Assembly: GCA_015657535.1 (NCBI GenBank)
Contig: JADHZB010000325.1
Span: 6,339-19,774, forward strand
Reading direction: 5' to 3'
Length of the DNA: 13,436 bases
DNA from: Nephromyces sp. MM_2019
Taxonomy: Eukaryota > Apicomplexa > Aconoidasida > Nephromycida
Shown: piece by piece, positions 1 to 8,281 of the stretch
How positions within the stretch are numbered: the stretch's first letter is position 1
How the letters are laid out: the number at the start of each line of letters is the position of its first letter
Translations under genes and position numbers: made by a program
The notes under the pieces: generated by a model
Seen by the model: only the letters and a program-made list of their open reading frames with translations
Database searches by the model: none
What the model was told of the DNA's origin: nothing

Positions 1-1017
1 CCCCACTCCCCCATCCTCCCCTATGCTATGGAAGCCCTTCTTGATGGTGGTAGCACATCCCTCATCAGAGAATACGCTTAAGCTTCTCTCCTGTGTGCTA
101 CTCTCACGCCCCCCAACACTCGAGGAGGGCGATTCCTCAGTTTTTGAAGTTTCTGGTAGAACTTCCCTAGCTCTAGGCCCCCCCCAGCTCAAAGACCTGC
201 TGTTGAAGTTTACATGCTTCAAAAATGATGAATAGCCCAGGCTAAAGCCTTCAGCTAACGAAGGGATAGCTTTTAGGCCGGGAGAATGCATATTATACCT
301 CTTCTTTGAGCTAGAGAAAAGCCCCTTCTTCACATCCGAAGATTCCTTTTCATTGAGAGAAAAATCGGGCTTTCTGGGGGTTGAAGAAGAAGTATCTGAA
401 GGTCTCTGCAGATGGACAGGCTTCTTTTCAGCAAATCGATCCATACACACAGAAGAATCTCCTGTATTATCCTCTTCCTCTTTCAAAATAAGAGAGGAGC
501 CTATTCCACTAAACAGCAGTTCTCCGGTAGTGTTTGGAGAGCTATAGTCTGATCTCTCAAGCAAATGAGATGAAGATTTAGGGGACGATTGAGAAGGTGA
601 GAGTGTGGGAGAGAAAGCAGAGGAGGAGGTAGCACAGTGAGGAGAAGCAGAAGAAGCAGAGAGAGATGACAAATACGCCTTATTCGTCAAAGGAAAGATA
701 GCCTCCCGTAAGATTTTGAGAGGGGAATTATGAGACTCTAAAGCGTGTGTGTGCCGGGATTTCCCGGTGCCAGAGGCTGATTCTTTGCTAGAGGTTTTTG
801 ATAGGAGCGAAGGCACATCATATTGCTGCCTAAAAGAATCACTATGATATTTTTGATAACTAGGCTTTAATGGTTTCCCAAGGTCGTCTTTAGTCTGTGT
901 GTTGAATCTCTGTAAGCCTTGTAATGCATTCGCATCACAGAGAAGGGGAGCTTCAGCGTCTTTTCTGCCTTCACTGCTTGGTTGAGGCTGACTCCCTTCA
1001 TCTACTAGGGATTTGTA
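1..1017 (-). other. Exon 4 of the coiled-coil gene, open to the window edge
   Basis: After the acceptor CTTCTTACAG the minus strand is open for 339 codons with no stop up to base 1. Chance alone would give a stop about every 21 codons, so this is real coding sequence. It begins YKSLVDEGSQPQPSSEGRKD. It is Ser-rich (a cluster around residues 120-175 of the exon) with scattered Lys/Arg and Glu, and looks intrinsically disordered, with many possible phosphorylation sites. There is no ATG-bounded frame here because the exon is internal or terminal. Plus-strand open frames over this span are antisense shadows. Confidence 0.85.
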
Positions 1018-4000
1018 CTGTAAGAAGGAGCATCAGATGCTTAGTTTTAAGGCTTTTTTAGTTTAGAAAACGCCGGCAAAGTACGTGAATGAGTTTGAGG
1101 TGAAAAACTTAGAGATCCGTGTGTGTGGTGTTCCAAACTTGCGGATAAACAGAGGGAGAAACACTTAGAAAGCGAGAACAGGTATCTTAGGCATTAAGAG
1201 ACATAGGTATCACACAAATGCAGAGCCAGGGGTAACACACAGAGGTATCCCACAAACGCAGAGCCACCAGAGGTATTACACACACACATTCCTGCACACA
1301 CACATTCCTGCACACACACATTCCTGCACACACACATTCCTGCACACACACATTCCTGCACACACACATTCCTGCACACACACATTCCTGCACACACACA
1401 TTCCTGCACACACACATTCCTGCACACACACATTCCTGCACACACACATTCCTGCACACACACATTCCTGCACACACCCACCCACACACGCACACGGTTA
1501 CAGGTATCACCCACATGCAGTCAGAGTTAAGACGCATACATACATACCTGCACACACCCACTCACACACCCATCCAGACACCAAAACCCATAAACACGCA
1601 TATATATGCAATAAAAAAGCATCTAGCCTCTCTAAACATCACAAAATCCCCAGCTTCACACTGATCTAAGCAAGAAAAAGAAGCCTTTTCAAACTCTATA
1701 CACCGTTTCCTGCCGCTGTACATACATTACAATATACAAATACTGTAGCCTCCAACCAAATAAGGTAAACATACACTGAAGGGTACGCATAAAATTGCGA
1801 AAAGCACACTTATCGCCAAACACACAGATGCTCATAATTTCAACGTTGAGTTTCGCACACACACTCATTCTACGCCCCCTTCAAGAGCTTACCGCAGAAT
1901 TGGCATAGTCAAGCTTACACTGTATAAGCTGATCTTCCAAGTCTTTCTTTTCAGCAGTTAAAGACGCACACATCTCAATCAGAGAATTCTTCTGTGGAAT
2001 ATACTGTTTTATGGCAGGACACATCAAAAAAATGCACTAAATACTCGTGTGTTTTACAATAAAAACAATGTACATACACCGCCTCTGTTGTGTACATAGC
2101 ATCGTAACGAGACTCTTTGAGATGCAGAGTTGTGTGTTTCTGAGCGTGTAGTGATGGTGTTGGAACATACTTTTATGTGTGAAAAAAGGTTAGAAAAAAC
2201 TATTGGCTACACCTCGGGAGCTTGAAACACGCACAGGCAAGATGGTTGGTGCTTCCACACAGGCAAGATAGCGGCTGTTTCTCAAAGCTGGGATGGGAGG
2301 TGCTTGACAGAAGCAAGCATGCAGGATAGTTGGTGATTCACACACACACACACACACATGCAAAATTGTCGTTGCTTTACAACGCGACGTTAGGTGCTTG
2401 ACACACACACAAACATGCAAGATACTTGTTGCTTCGCACATACAATATGATAGTACAACGTTCACACACACACCAGATACACCATCCCTCATGCACACAC
2501 AATGTACTGAATACTTTGCACACAGAGGCTAGTTTGAGACTCACTTCAATGTTGATGGCTCTCTGGAATTCTTCAGTTTCGATGCATTTCTTCTTCAGCT
2601 TCTTGGTGAGATAGTAGACCTGCCCAACCAGCTCATCCCTCTCAGTCTTAAGCTCAGCAAAAGCTAATTCCTACAAAAGCCAAAGCATTGTGAAGTGGAC
2701 ACACACTGAAGCCCGCTTGAAAATGCGTGAATTTACGAGCTTCTGCACACACACACACACACACACTGAAATCATCTACACAAACAGCACACAAGCACCT
2801 CTTCAATCAACCTAAAACACACAAGAAGCTCCCACATAACACACAGTCTATCAAACATGGTTTAATGCTTCCCCCCAAAGAAAATCCCCCAAAAAACCAC
2901 ATAATTGCCATAAATTAAGCAGCTTCACACCCCCCACTACAAACTCTCCACTCAGGAGCAAAACGTCTAATCAGAACTATTCAAGCCGCATCATACCCCA
3001 CACCCTCCACACACAAATATCCTACCATAAACTATTCAGCCCTCATCATCCCCAAAAAACGCTACGAACCCACCACCTCACCCCCACAAACCCCACCATA
3101 CTCCCCACTACATCCCAATCACACCCCCGACACTTCCATACACCCCTCTCCCGCCTCACCACACCGCTACACACCCCCCTCCCGCCCCACCATACCCCCC
3201 ACATCCCCCACTTCTCTCTCCTACCCTCTGAGGCTCCTCCTTTCCATTTCTAAATCGCTCCAGCTCCTTCTTCATCAGCGTGTTCTCCTCTACATACTTC
3301 TCCTTCAACCCCCTCAGCTCTGCGTATTCCTGCTGAGCCTGAGATCTCAGGTGATAAAGTTGAAGGCTCAGCTCATCTCTTGAGTTACAGTAAGCCTGAA
3401 GCTCCCGTTTCGCTGCCATTAAAAGCTCCAGAAGCTCCTGTATACTCTCTTGTTTCGAGCAAATACTTCCAAAGAGGATTTCTTTCAGGAACTTCGCCTC
3501 ATAAAGCCTCTCACGGAGGATTTCAGCGTCATCTATACTATCAATCTGTTCGAATAGACGGCTGTACTTACAATCCAAGAGAGAGAGCTCATAGACGTGT
3601 ATATCCTGTTGCTCATCCCCCTCTAAATATAAGGGAAAAGATGAAATCTTTGCTTCATTACTGAGCATTCCCCCACTAGTATTAGCTCGGTGTTCGACAC
3701 GTGTGTGTCTCCTGGAATCCGTACGATTTTTCTGCCCATTCCAAGCTCTGCTGAGGTGTTGGTGGTGGTGTGTGTGTGTGTTATCTCCAAGTGTGTCTGT
3801 GGGTATACTATCTTCACTGTTACCACCACTACTATTGCTGCCATTATTACTACTATCGCCGCTATGTACATGCCGGATACACACACGCGAGTTTAAGAGC
3901 TCATCATACACACCGCCACTCCTTCCAAGCTTTAGAAGATTGCTTTGAGTAGGTTTTTCTTCGGATTCGCTGCCACCAGCAACGTTTCCGCTGGGGACTC

Positions 4001-4898
4001 TTCTTCTCTGATCGTAGTGACAGAGGAAGGGAGGGGGCCCCTCCCACCTCCTTTGCTGATTAGCATTCTTCCCTCCTCTAAGAAGAGAGAGCATCCCATG
4101 TGTAGACTCTGATAAGGTGGAAGTGAAGTTATGCTGCCTACTCCAGCTTGCTTGAATGAAGGATTCTAAGTTGAGGAAGCGATTGTTTACTGCTTGAAGA
4201 TAAGTATTCTCCCCTTGTATGTGGGGTTCCTTCGATTTGGCGGTTTCTTTAGGATTTGATGGATTTGGGGGGTGCTCTCCACCTTCCTCACCCCCCAGCT
4301 CTTGTTGGTCAGCCGGTTTCTCTCCATCCACCTCACCCCCCATTTCTACTCGCTCTACTCCTACCCCTCCTTTTTCCCCTTCTCCCACCTCTCCTTCCTT
4401 CTGTTCATCCATCTCTCCACTAATCTCATCCCCCACCTCACCCACAACCTCTCCACCCACCTCACCCCCCAGCTCTCCATCCTTCTCCCTGAATTTACAT
4501 TTCCCCCCCCCTCCATTCCCTCCTTCACAACCTTTGACTATTCCATTTTCTGTAGCCTCTTCCTTTACATTTCCTTCTCTTTCTTCCTCTGATGATCCCC
4601 TTTCTCCCTCCCCTTCCCCCCCTTCCTCCCCACCTTTCTTTACCCAACTTGAGTTGCCCTGGACTTCTCTTGTATCCTCTTCTGCCCCCTCTTCCGCTGA
4701 ATTTTCTTCCACTTTCTCTCCTTTTCCCTCATATTCTTCTACTTCTACTCCTGCAGTAGTTACTGTAGTTGGCAAGCCTTCAGAAGCCTCAATGAAGGCA
4801 GCTGTACTCTTTCCATCAGCAGCTTCAAAGCCTGTGATATCGTAAATGGCAGGCAATTCCACATCCTCTTCATATAATTGAGAATCATCAACTGCCAT
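1..4898 (-). CDS. Multi-exon coiled-coil protein, 3' end beyond the window
   Basis: I do not recognise the protein. The model joins 4898-3225, 2670-2545, 2003-1893 and 1017-1 on the minus strand; every junction has GT..AG and every exon is a whole number of codons (558, 42, 37 and at least 339). Residues 1-50 are acidic (start MAVDDSQLYEED). Residues 50-215 are Glu/Gly-rich low complexity. Residues 340-410 are Ser/Asn/His-rich. About 433-637 is a long, charged, heptad-like helix that runs through exons 1-3 and should form a coiled coil. From 638 the chain is Ser/Pro/Lys-rich and looks disordered. No signal peptide, membrane segment or catalytic motif is visible, so a structural or scaffold role is inference only. 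The start at 4898 has a good context (G at -3, G at +4). An in-frame ATG at 5117 would add 73 residues, but these are Cys/Val-rich and partly repeat-derived. Confidence 0.8.
1018..1892 (-). other. Intron 3 of the coiled-coil gene
   Basis: 875 nt, phase 0, from GTAAGCTC at 1892 to CTTCTTACAG before 1017. It carries the perfect 12-copy 16-bp minisatellite at 1279-1470, flanked on both sides by imperfect GGTATCACAC-type repeats (about 1200-1275 and 1495-1565). Three long minus-strand Cys/Val-rich open frames over the repeat arise from the repeat and are not genes. Confidence 0.72.
1279..1470. repeat. Perfect 12-copy, 16-bp minisatellite
   Basis: The unit CACACACACATTCCTG is repeated twelve times without a mismatch (ATTCCTG cores at a strict 16-nt spacing from 1288 to 1470). 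On the minus (transcribed) strand the unit reads CAGGAATGTGTGTGTG, so every unit contains GTGTGTGCAG|GAAT. Because 16 is not a multiple of three, every reading frame yields the same 16-residue Cys-rich peptide repeat with a 48-nt period. Perfect identity points to recent expansion. Confidence 0.95.
1893..2003 (-). other. Exon 3 of the coiled-coil gene
   Basis: 111 nt, 37 codons (YIPQKNSLIEMCASLTAEKK then DLEDQLIQCKLDYANSA), ending at the consensus donor GCG|GTAAGC (1892). The heptad-like pattern of exons 1 and 2 continues. It is phase 0 on both sides and in frame with exons 2 and 4. It is too short to stand out as an open reading frame; it is supported by the two splice sites, frame continuity and composition. 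Confidence 0.78.
2004..2544 (-). other. Intron 2 of the coiled-coil gene
   Basis: 541 nt, phase 0, GTGAGT at 2544 to AAAACAG before 2003. Its middle is a degenerate CA-rich minisatellite (about 2225-2445). A second in-frame acceptor (TTCCACAG) would start exon 3 at 1991 instead, removing four residues (YIPQ), so alternative acceptor use is possible. Confidence 0.7.
2225..2445. repeat. Degenerate CA-rich minisatellite in intron 2
   Basis: About five diverged copies of a CA run followed by a core like GCAAGATAGTTGGTGCTTC can be seen, near 2235, 2262, 2322, 2360 and 2414, with unequal spacing. A pure CA run of about ten units lies inside it (2339-2358). The copies differ at many positions, so it is older than the perfect array in intron 3. 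Confidence 0.65.
2545..2670 (-). other. Exon 2 of the coiled-coil gene
   Basis: 126 nt, 42 codons, begins ELAFAELKTERDELVG and ends EFQRAINIE, directly before a consensus donor GTGAGT at 2544. The acceptor is CTTTTGTAG. Both flanking introns are phase 0. The length equals exactly six heptads, and the Leu/Val/Ile spacing continues the helix of exon 1. The exon lies in otherwise CA-rich DNA, and its codon use matches that of exon 1. Confidence 0.8.
2671..3224 (-). other. Intron 1 of the coiled-coil gene, G-rich near its donor
   Basis: 554 nt, phase 0, from GTAGGAGAG at 3224 to CTTTTGTAG before 2670. On the transcribed strand the first about 400 nt are very rich in G and T and poor in C; a run of closely spaced G-tracts lies at 3209-3174. 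Near the other end there is a CA dinucleotide repeat (2746-2766). No open frame of note. Confidence 0.7.
2746..2766. repeat. CA dinucleotide microsatellite
   Basis: An uninterrupted CA run of about ten and a half units in intron 1 of the minus-strand gene, where the transcript reads TG. Confidence 0.95.
3225..4898 (-). other. Exon 1 of the coiled-coil gene
   Basis: 558 codons from ATG at 4898 to the donor AGG|GTAGGA (intron begins at 3224). It encodes the acidic N-terminus, the Glu/Gly-rich block (about residues 50-215), a Ser/Asn/His-rich linker and the first part of the coiled coil (from about 433; it ends ...LERFRNGKEEPQR). The Glu/Gly codons make the opposite strand C/T-rich, which produces long antisense open frames that are not genes. 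The donor is readable because the frame beyond it turns into Gly/Ser-rich intron sequence and soon stops. Confidence 0.85.
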
Positions 4899-5130
4899 CG
4901 CTATGATTCCTGCACACACGCATACGTGAGTTAATCTTACAAAAAGCTGAAAAGTATATTCAGAAGCTGGAAAACGGTGAAAAGTGAAGGAATTTGTCGA
5001 TTCAGATGAGCAGTTGACAGCTCGAAAATGGATTTCTTTGATGCTAAGAGGGAGAGAAACACACACACACGAATCACTTTTCAATAGAAGATTTCGCCCA
5101 CACACACAAATTAGCATGAGCTAGACCTGT
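4899..5130 (-). promoter_or_regulatory. 5' leader of the coiled-coil gene with an overlapping upstream ORF
   Basis: Directly upstream of the ATG at 4898 the minus strand reads CGTGTGTGCAG|GAATCATAGCG, an acceptor-like string 11 nt before the start, so a 5'UTR intron may end at 4910. If instead this stretch is in the mRNA, an ATG at 4923 in weak context opens a 12-codon frame (ending with TGA at 4888-4890) that overlaps the main start in another frame and could lower translation. A GTAAGA at about 4938 is too close to the acceptor to be its partner. No convincing TATA box was seen here. Confidence 0.35.
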
Positions 5131-5335
5131 GTGTGACACTAGCATATGTGTGATGCCTGCGTCTGATATCAGCGTCTGCTATCAGTGAGTGATATCAGTG
5201 TATGTGATATCAGTGTGTGTGTGTGCTAACAGTGTGTGGTACCAGTGGGTGTGTGTGCGCGATATCAATGTATGTCATATCAGCGTGTGTTTGACACCAG
5301 TGTGAGTGTCACACAGGTGTGTGTGTGTCACCAGT
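5130..5335. repeat. TG-rich degenerate repeat with GATATCAG cores
   Basis: A motif like GATATCAGTGTGTGTG recurs about ten times with substitutions (GATATCAG near 5165, 5189, 5207; variants such as GCTAACAG, GGTACCAG, CATATCAG, ACACCAG), spaced about 14-25 nt apart. Read on the other strand this is CACACACTGATATC, related to the GGTATYACACAC cores of intron 3 and of 9460-9740. It lies just upstream of the minus-strand gene. Confidence 0.75.
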
Positions 5336-5639
5336 GTGCGCTCCTCTGTGTGGGTATATTTTGCTTTATTCAATCATTTTCAAGTGAAGACGAATTCTTG
5401 CGCTCATTGCCTCTTTAAGCTCGCAAACTTCCCCAAAACTCAACCGAAGAGAGAAGAATTTGAGGATATAAAATACAAAGAAAAAGAGTAGGAGGGCATA
5501 AGTACATTCGAGACAGGAAGAATCTGTGGAAAAGCAACGGATCCCCGCAAAGGCAAATGAGGAGGCAGGTAAAGGAGAAGCGTCGAGCAGTTAATTCACG
5601 GTGAAGCAGCGGGAATTTCAGTGGGGAAATTTTTGGGTT
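5336..5639. other. Unique AT-richer stretch without a supported gene
   Basis: About 300 nt with little CA/TG repeat. It contains TATAAAATA at 5467-5475 (plus strand), a classical TATA-like string, but no convincing gene follows on that strand. Short open frames on both strands are within chance. The stretch could be part of the promoter region of the minus-strand gene. Confidence 0.4.
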
Positions 5640-5925
5640 TCAGACGAAGAGGAGGGTGGAAGAGGAGGGATGAAGAGGAAAGTGGGAAAGGGAAGAAAAG
5701 GAGGGTGGAAGAGGATGGAAAAGGGGGGAAGCCGGGGAAAAGGGTGAAAAAGGAGAGTGGAAAAGGAGGGTGGAAAAGGATGGAAAAGGGGGGGAAGCCG
5801 GGGAAACGGGTGGAAAAGAGTGGAAAAGGGCTGAAAAGGAGTGTGGAAAAGGAGGGAAAACAAAGCGGAAAACAGCAGGAAACGCAAAGAGAAAGAGAAG
5901 GAAAAAAGAGGGATGCAAAGAAAGT
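5640..5925. repeat. Purine-only tract with a 65-bp imperfect duplication
   Basis: About 285 nt consist almost entirely of G and A on the plus strand, built from GGAAAAGG and GGAGGGTGG blocks. One segment starting at 5701 (GAGGGTGGAAGAGGATGGAA) recurs 65 nt later at 5766 with one extra G and a few changes. A 102-codon open frame over it (5621-5929; Lys/Gly/Arg-rich, starting MGKFLGFRRRGGWKRR) follows the repeat. It is probably not a gene, although the TATA-like string at 5467 lies upstream. Long homopurine tracts can form triplex DNA. Confidence 0.7.
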
Positions 5926-5984
5926 ATGACTGATTAATTCGCTTAACAAGAGAGAGGCTACGGATATCCAGTTGAAGATAGTAT

Positions 5985-7130
5985 TCACATAGACACCCAC
6001 ACACAGGGATGGCTAGTGAGTCAACACAAATTGACGTGTGCAGAGACACCGCGACCTCATCTTCTGCAGTATCGATGCACACATTCCACATCTAACACTC
6101 CTGTGTGTGTGCAGCAATCGCTGCGCCTGCGTCTATTCAAACTGAAGCAGCGCATACACAGTAGCGTGTGATTTCATGGCATACACACATGCCGCGTAGC
6201 ATCATGTCCTCGCGCACACCGTGTAATCTGTTCATGCACACACACGTGGCATAGCGCAGTCTCCTCAAACACGCCGCATCGCATAATCTCCTCATACCGT
6301 CACACAGACACATTTTCTTAGATACACAAAAGCAAAATTCTACATATTCCTAGGGTTACCTGCTAATATCCAACACCAAATAGTAATGCTCCCATGGTGG
6401 AGGACAGTGCAACTCCAAGAAAACGAGTGGCGTGTGTGTAGTGTTTTTCACACTGTTCCTCATCGCACAGCCACACTGGTATAGACGCGTATGTGCCTTA
6501 ATGCACACACGCTTGCCCCTGTACACACAAGTAGGTTTGCACGCGCATGTCATAATACGCACACATTGCCTATCATCTACATACGAATATGTGCATATCT
6601 TGCCATGAACACACACACGCCTTTAACTGCACACTACAATAAGTTTTTACGCATGTTAGACTGCACACCAATAAGCGTACACACGCGCACACGCGTGGAC
6701 ACCATGTTACCCGCACACACAGATGCAGCTTATTTGCTAGGTAGACATATATACACTGTATTAACTACATGCACACATTTATGTACCCTGTCACCAAACA
6801 TGCGCACACACACAAGTGAAACCAATGGTCTACACACAAACGAAGGAACCCAATCTATTCTCACAGATACATCACATATCATCTACGCACACACACACAC
6901 CTTATCACCGATACACGTAGACATGCACCATGTCCCACTCACATATATGCACCAAAATACTTTAACACACATACACTCTGCGCGCTCAAACTATATTAGT
7001 TGCACGCACACATTGAGCTGCACAAAGACAGCTGTACACACCACTGCACAGCTAATCTACTTGTAAGCATGCACACACACACCGTCTATGTGGCCGCTGA
7101 ATGAGCTCATCACACACGCATATAGGCTGT
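5985..7130. repeat. CA-rich interspersed simple-sequence region
   Basis: Over 1.1 kb, short ACACAC or GCACACAC blocks recur roughly every 15-30 nt on the plus strand, separated by unique spacers of similar size. The long Thr/His-rich open frame here (6491-7066) simply translates ACACAC and lacks a mixed amino-acid composition. No splice-bounded exon, tRNA or structured RNA could be supported. Confidence 0.7.
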
Positions 7131-7139
7131 TACAGACAG

Positions 7140-7400
7140 AATGACATTAACATAGATCCCTTAGCTCATACATTGGGCAAAGCAAGAGCCTGAGTTTCTC
7201 TGCAATTATGCAGGCTGCATCACGCATACAAAGCTTCCCTCCTGTCTAGAGCTTCCGTGTACTTCAGAGAGGCTTTCAGATGAGGAAGCGTCACCTTCAT
7301 ATGGCGCCATAGCATTCACTAGATTCACCCTCCTGACGATTGAAGAGTTTAGCGTGTAAAAATTAAGTCTTTCACTGTTTGAAGCTAGCAAGTATTAAAG
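7140..7400. other. Island without CA repeats; possible small exon, strand unclear
   Basis: Both strands carry open frames of about 60 codons. On the minus strand an ATG at about 7310 opens MAPYEGDASSSESLSEVHGS and reaches a GTATGC donor-like site or a stop at 7206. On the plus strand, after an acceptor-like TTATGCAG ending at 7213, a frame containing SERLSDEEASPSYGAIAF runs to TAA near 7360. The two frames are antisense to each other, so at most one is real. Composition differs from the CA-rich flanks. Either could be an exon of an unseen gene or chance. Confidence 0.25.
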
Positions 7401-7940
7401 CTTAGTATGTGTATTTATGTGTGTGGGGCGCGTATATTGTACGTGTGGTGCTCGTATACTATGTGTGTGTCTACCATGTGTGGATACTATTTATGCTGCT
7501 ACTCCTCTGAAATTTCTCTAGAGGCCTGATTGTGTGCTCAATTTGTATATATTCTTGTGTGTGTGCAGATTCTGCCTTTCTATACGGTATAGTCAGCATA
7601 GAAAGCATCAAAACACCTAATTTTATATACTCTATAAAATCAGTAATTTCACTGCGTCATAGCTGTTCTTTGAAGTGGGAGATTACATTCTCTTCATCAA
7701 GTGTGCTGCACACAAACACCGAAAAATTATGCACACACACTTACGACCATGCACATACACGCAAACACATACAGACACAGGCACACATACGCACGCATAA
7801 GCACATGCACACAGGCACAAGCTTACATGATACACACGCACACACAGGCATACGCATGCACACAGCCAGCTTTTCCAAAAAATGTATCTTCTCTGATATT
7901 AACTGGTTTAGAGTGCCAAAGCTCACTCCGTATTTGGATA
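7401..7940. other. TG-rich then CA-rich spacer
   Basis: TG-rich at 7405-7570, an AT-rich unique stretch (7570-7710) that follows an acceptor-like string TGTGTGTGTGCAG ending at 7568, then CA-rich to about 7865. The 145-codon plus-strand frame here is mostly His/Thr-rich repeat translation. I see no gene I can support. Confidence 0.5.
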
Positions 7941-8085
7941 TGTGTGTGCGAGTTTATCGCTTAGCTTAAGTGTTGGTACAATTTTACTGCTCAACTTAAG
8001 TGTGTGTACGAGGTTTACGTACAGCTGAAGTGTGTGAGTTTACCACTTAGCTTCCGGTTTGCGCAAGTTTACTACCCAACTTAAG
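7941..8085. repeat. Degenerate tandem repeat of about 30 bp ending in CTTAAG
   Basis: Five copies in tandem start at 7941, 7971, 8001, 8031 and 8057 (lengths 30, 30, 30, 26, 29). Each begins TGTGTG or a variant, has a GAGTTTACC-like middle and ends in CTTAAG or a variant (CTGAAG, CTTCCG). Three of the five keep a complete CTTAAG. Copies differ at about a fifth of the positions, so the array is old. It differs from the other minisatellites in this window in having a long non-CA part. Confidence 0.85.
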
Positions 8086-8105
8086 TTCGTGTGTGTACGC
8101 ATATG

Positions 8106-8281
8106 CATGCACGTAAACTTCTATAAACCCGCTGAGTAATCTATAGCACATGTCTCTCTTTCAAGCTAGGAAACACCACACACACACACCTAATGGGGAT
8201 AAAGTTAAATTTTGGGGTAATAAACAGCTTTTGCACAGTGTGTGTCTCTTATTTTCTTCATTTTAATCTCTCTCCCTGTAG
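8106..8281. other. Spacer with short CA and TG runs
   Basis: About 175 nt, mostly unique and AT-rich, with one short CA run (about 8177-8189). It ends in a pyrimidine-rich stretch and TAG (TCTCTCCCTGTAG, ending at about 8281), a good 3' splice-site-like string on the plus strand. No gene supported. Confidence 0.35.

Noticed and set aside
23..547. Two plus-strand frames of 64-70 codons at the left edge
   Set aside because: They are shadows of the 339-codon minus-strand exon.
1279..1470. CRISPR array
   Set aside because: The repeats are directly adjacent with no unique spacers, in a eukaryotic intron.
1470..1500. Telomere-like CACACCCACCC sequence
   Set aside because: It is short, irregular and internal to a gene; just part of the CA-rich flank.
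1187..1561. Cys/Val-rich minus-strand proteins of 69-124 residues in three frames
   Set aside because: They are translations of the 16-bp repeat and its CA-rich flanks, lie inside an intron and have no independent support.
4219..4845. 208-codon Ser/Pro-rich plus-strand frame
   Set aside because: It is antisense to the Glu/Gly-rich part of exon 1 (GAG/GGA codons read backwards give Ser/Pro), with no splice or family support of its own.
5596..6091. Phe/Pro/Ser-rich minus-strand frames of 92-157 codons
   Set aside because: They are the antisense of the purine tract; composition is explained by the repeat.
6491..7066. 191-codon Thr/His-rich plus-strand frame
   Set aside because: ACACAC simple sequence is stop-free in its frames; composition is purely repeat-driven.
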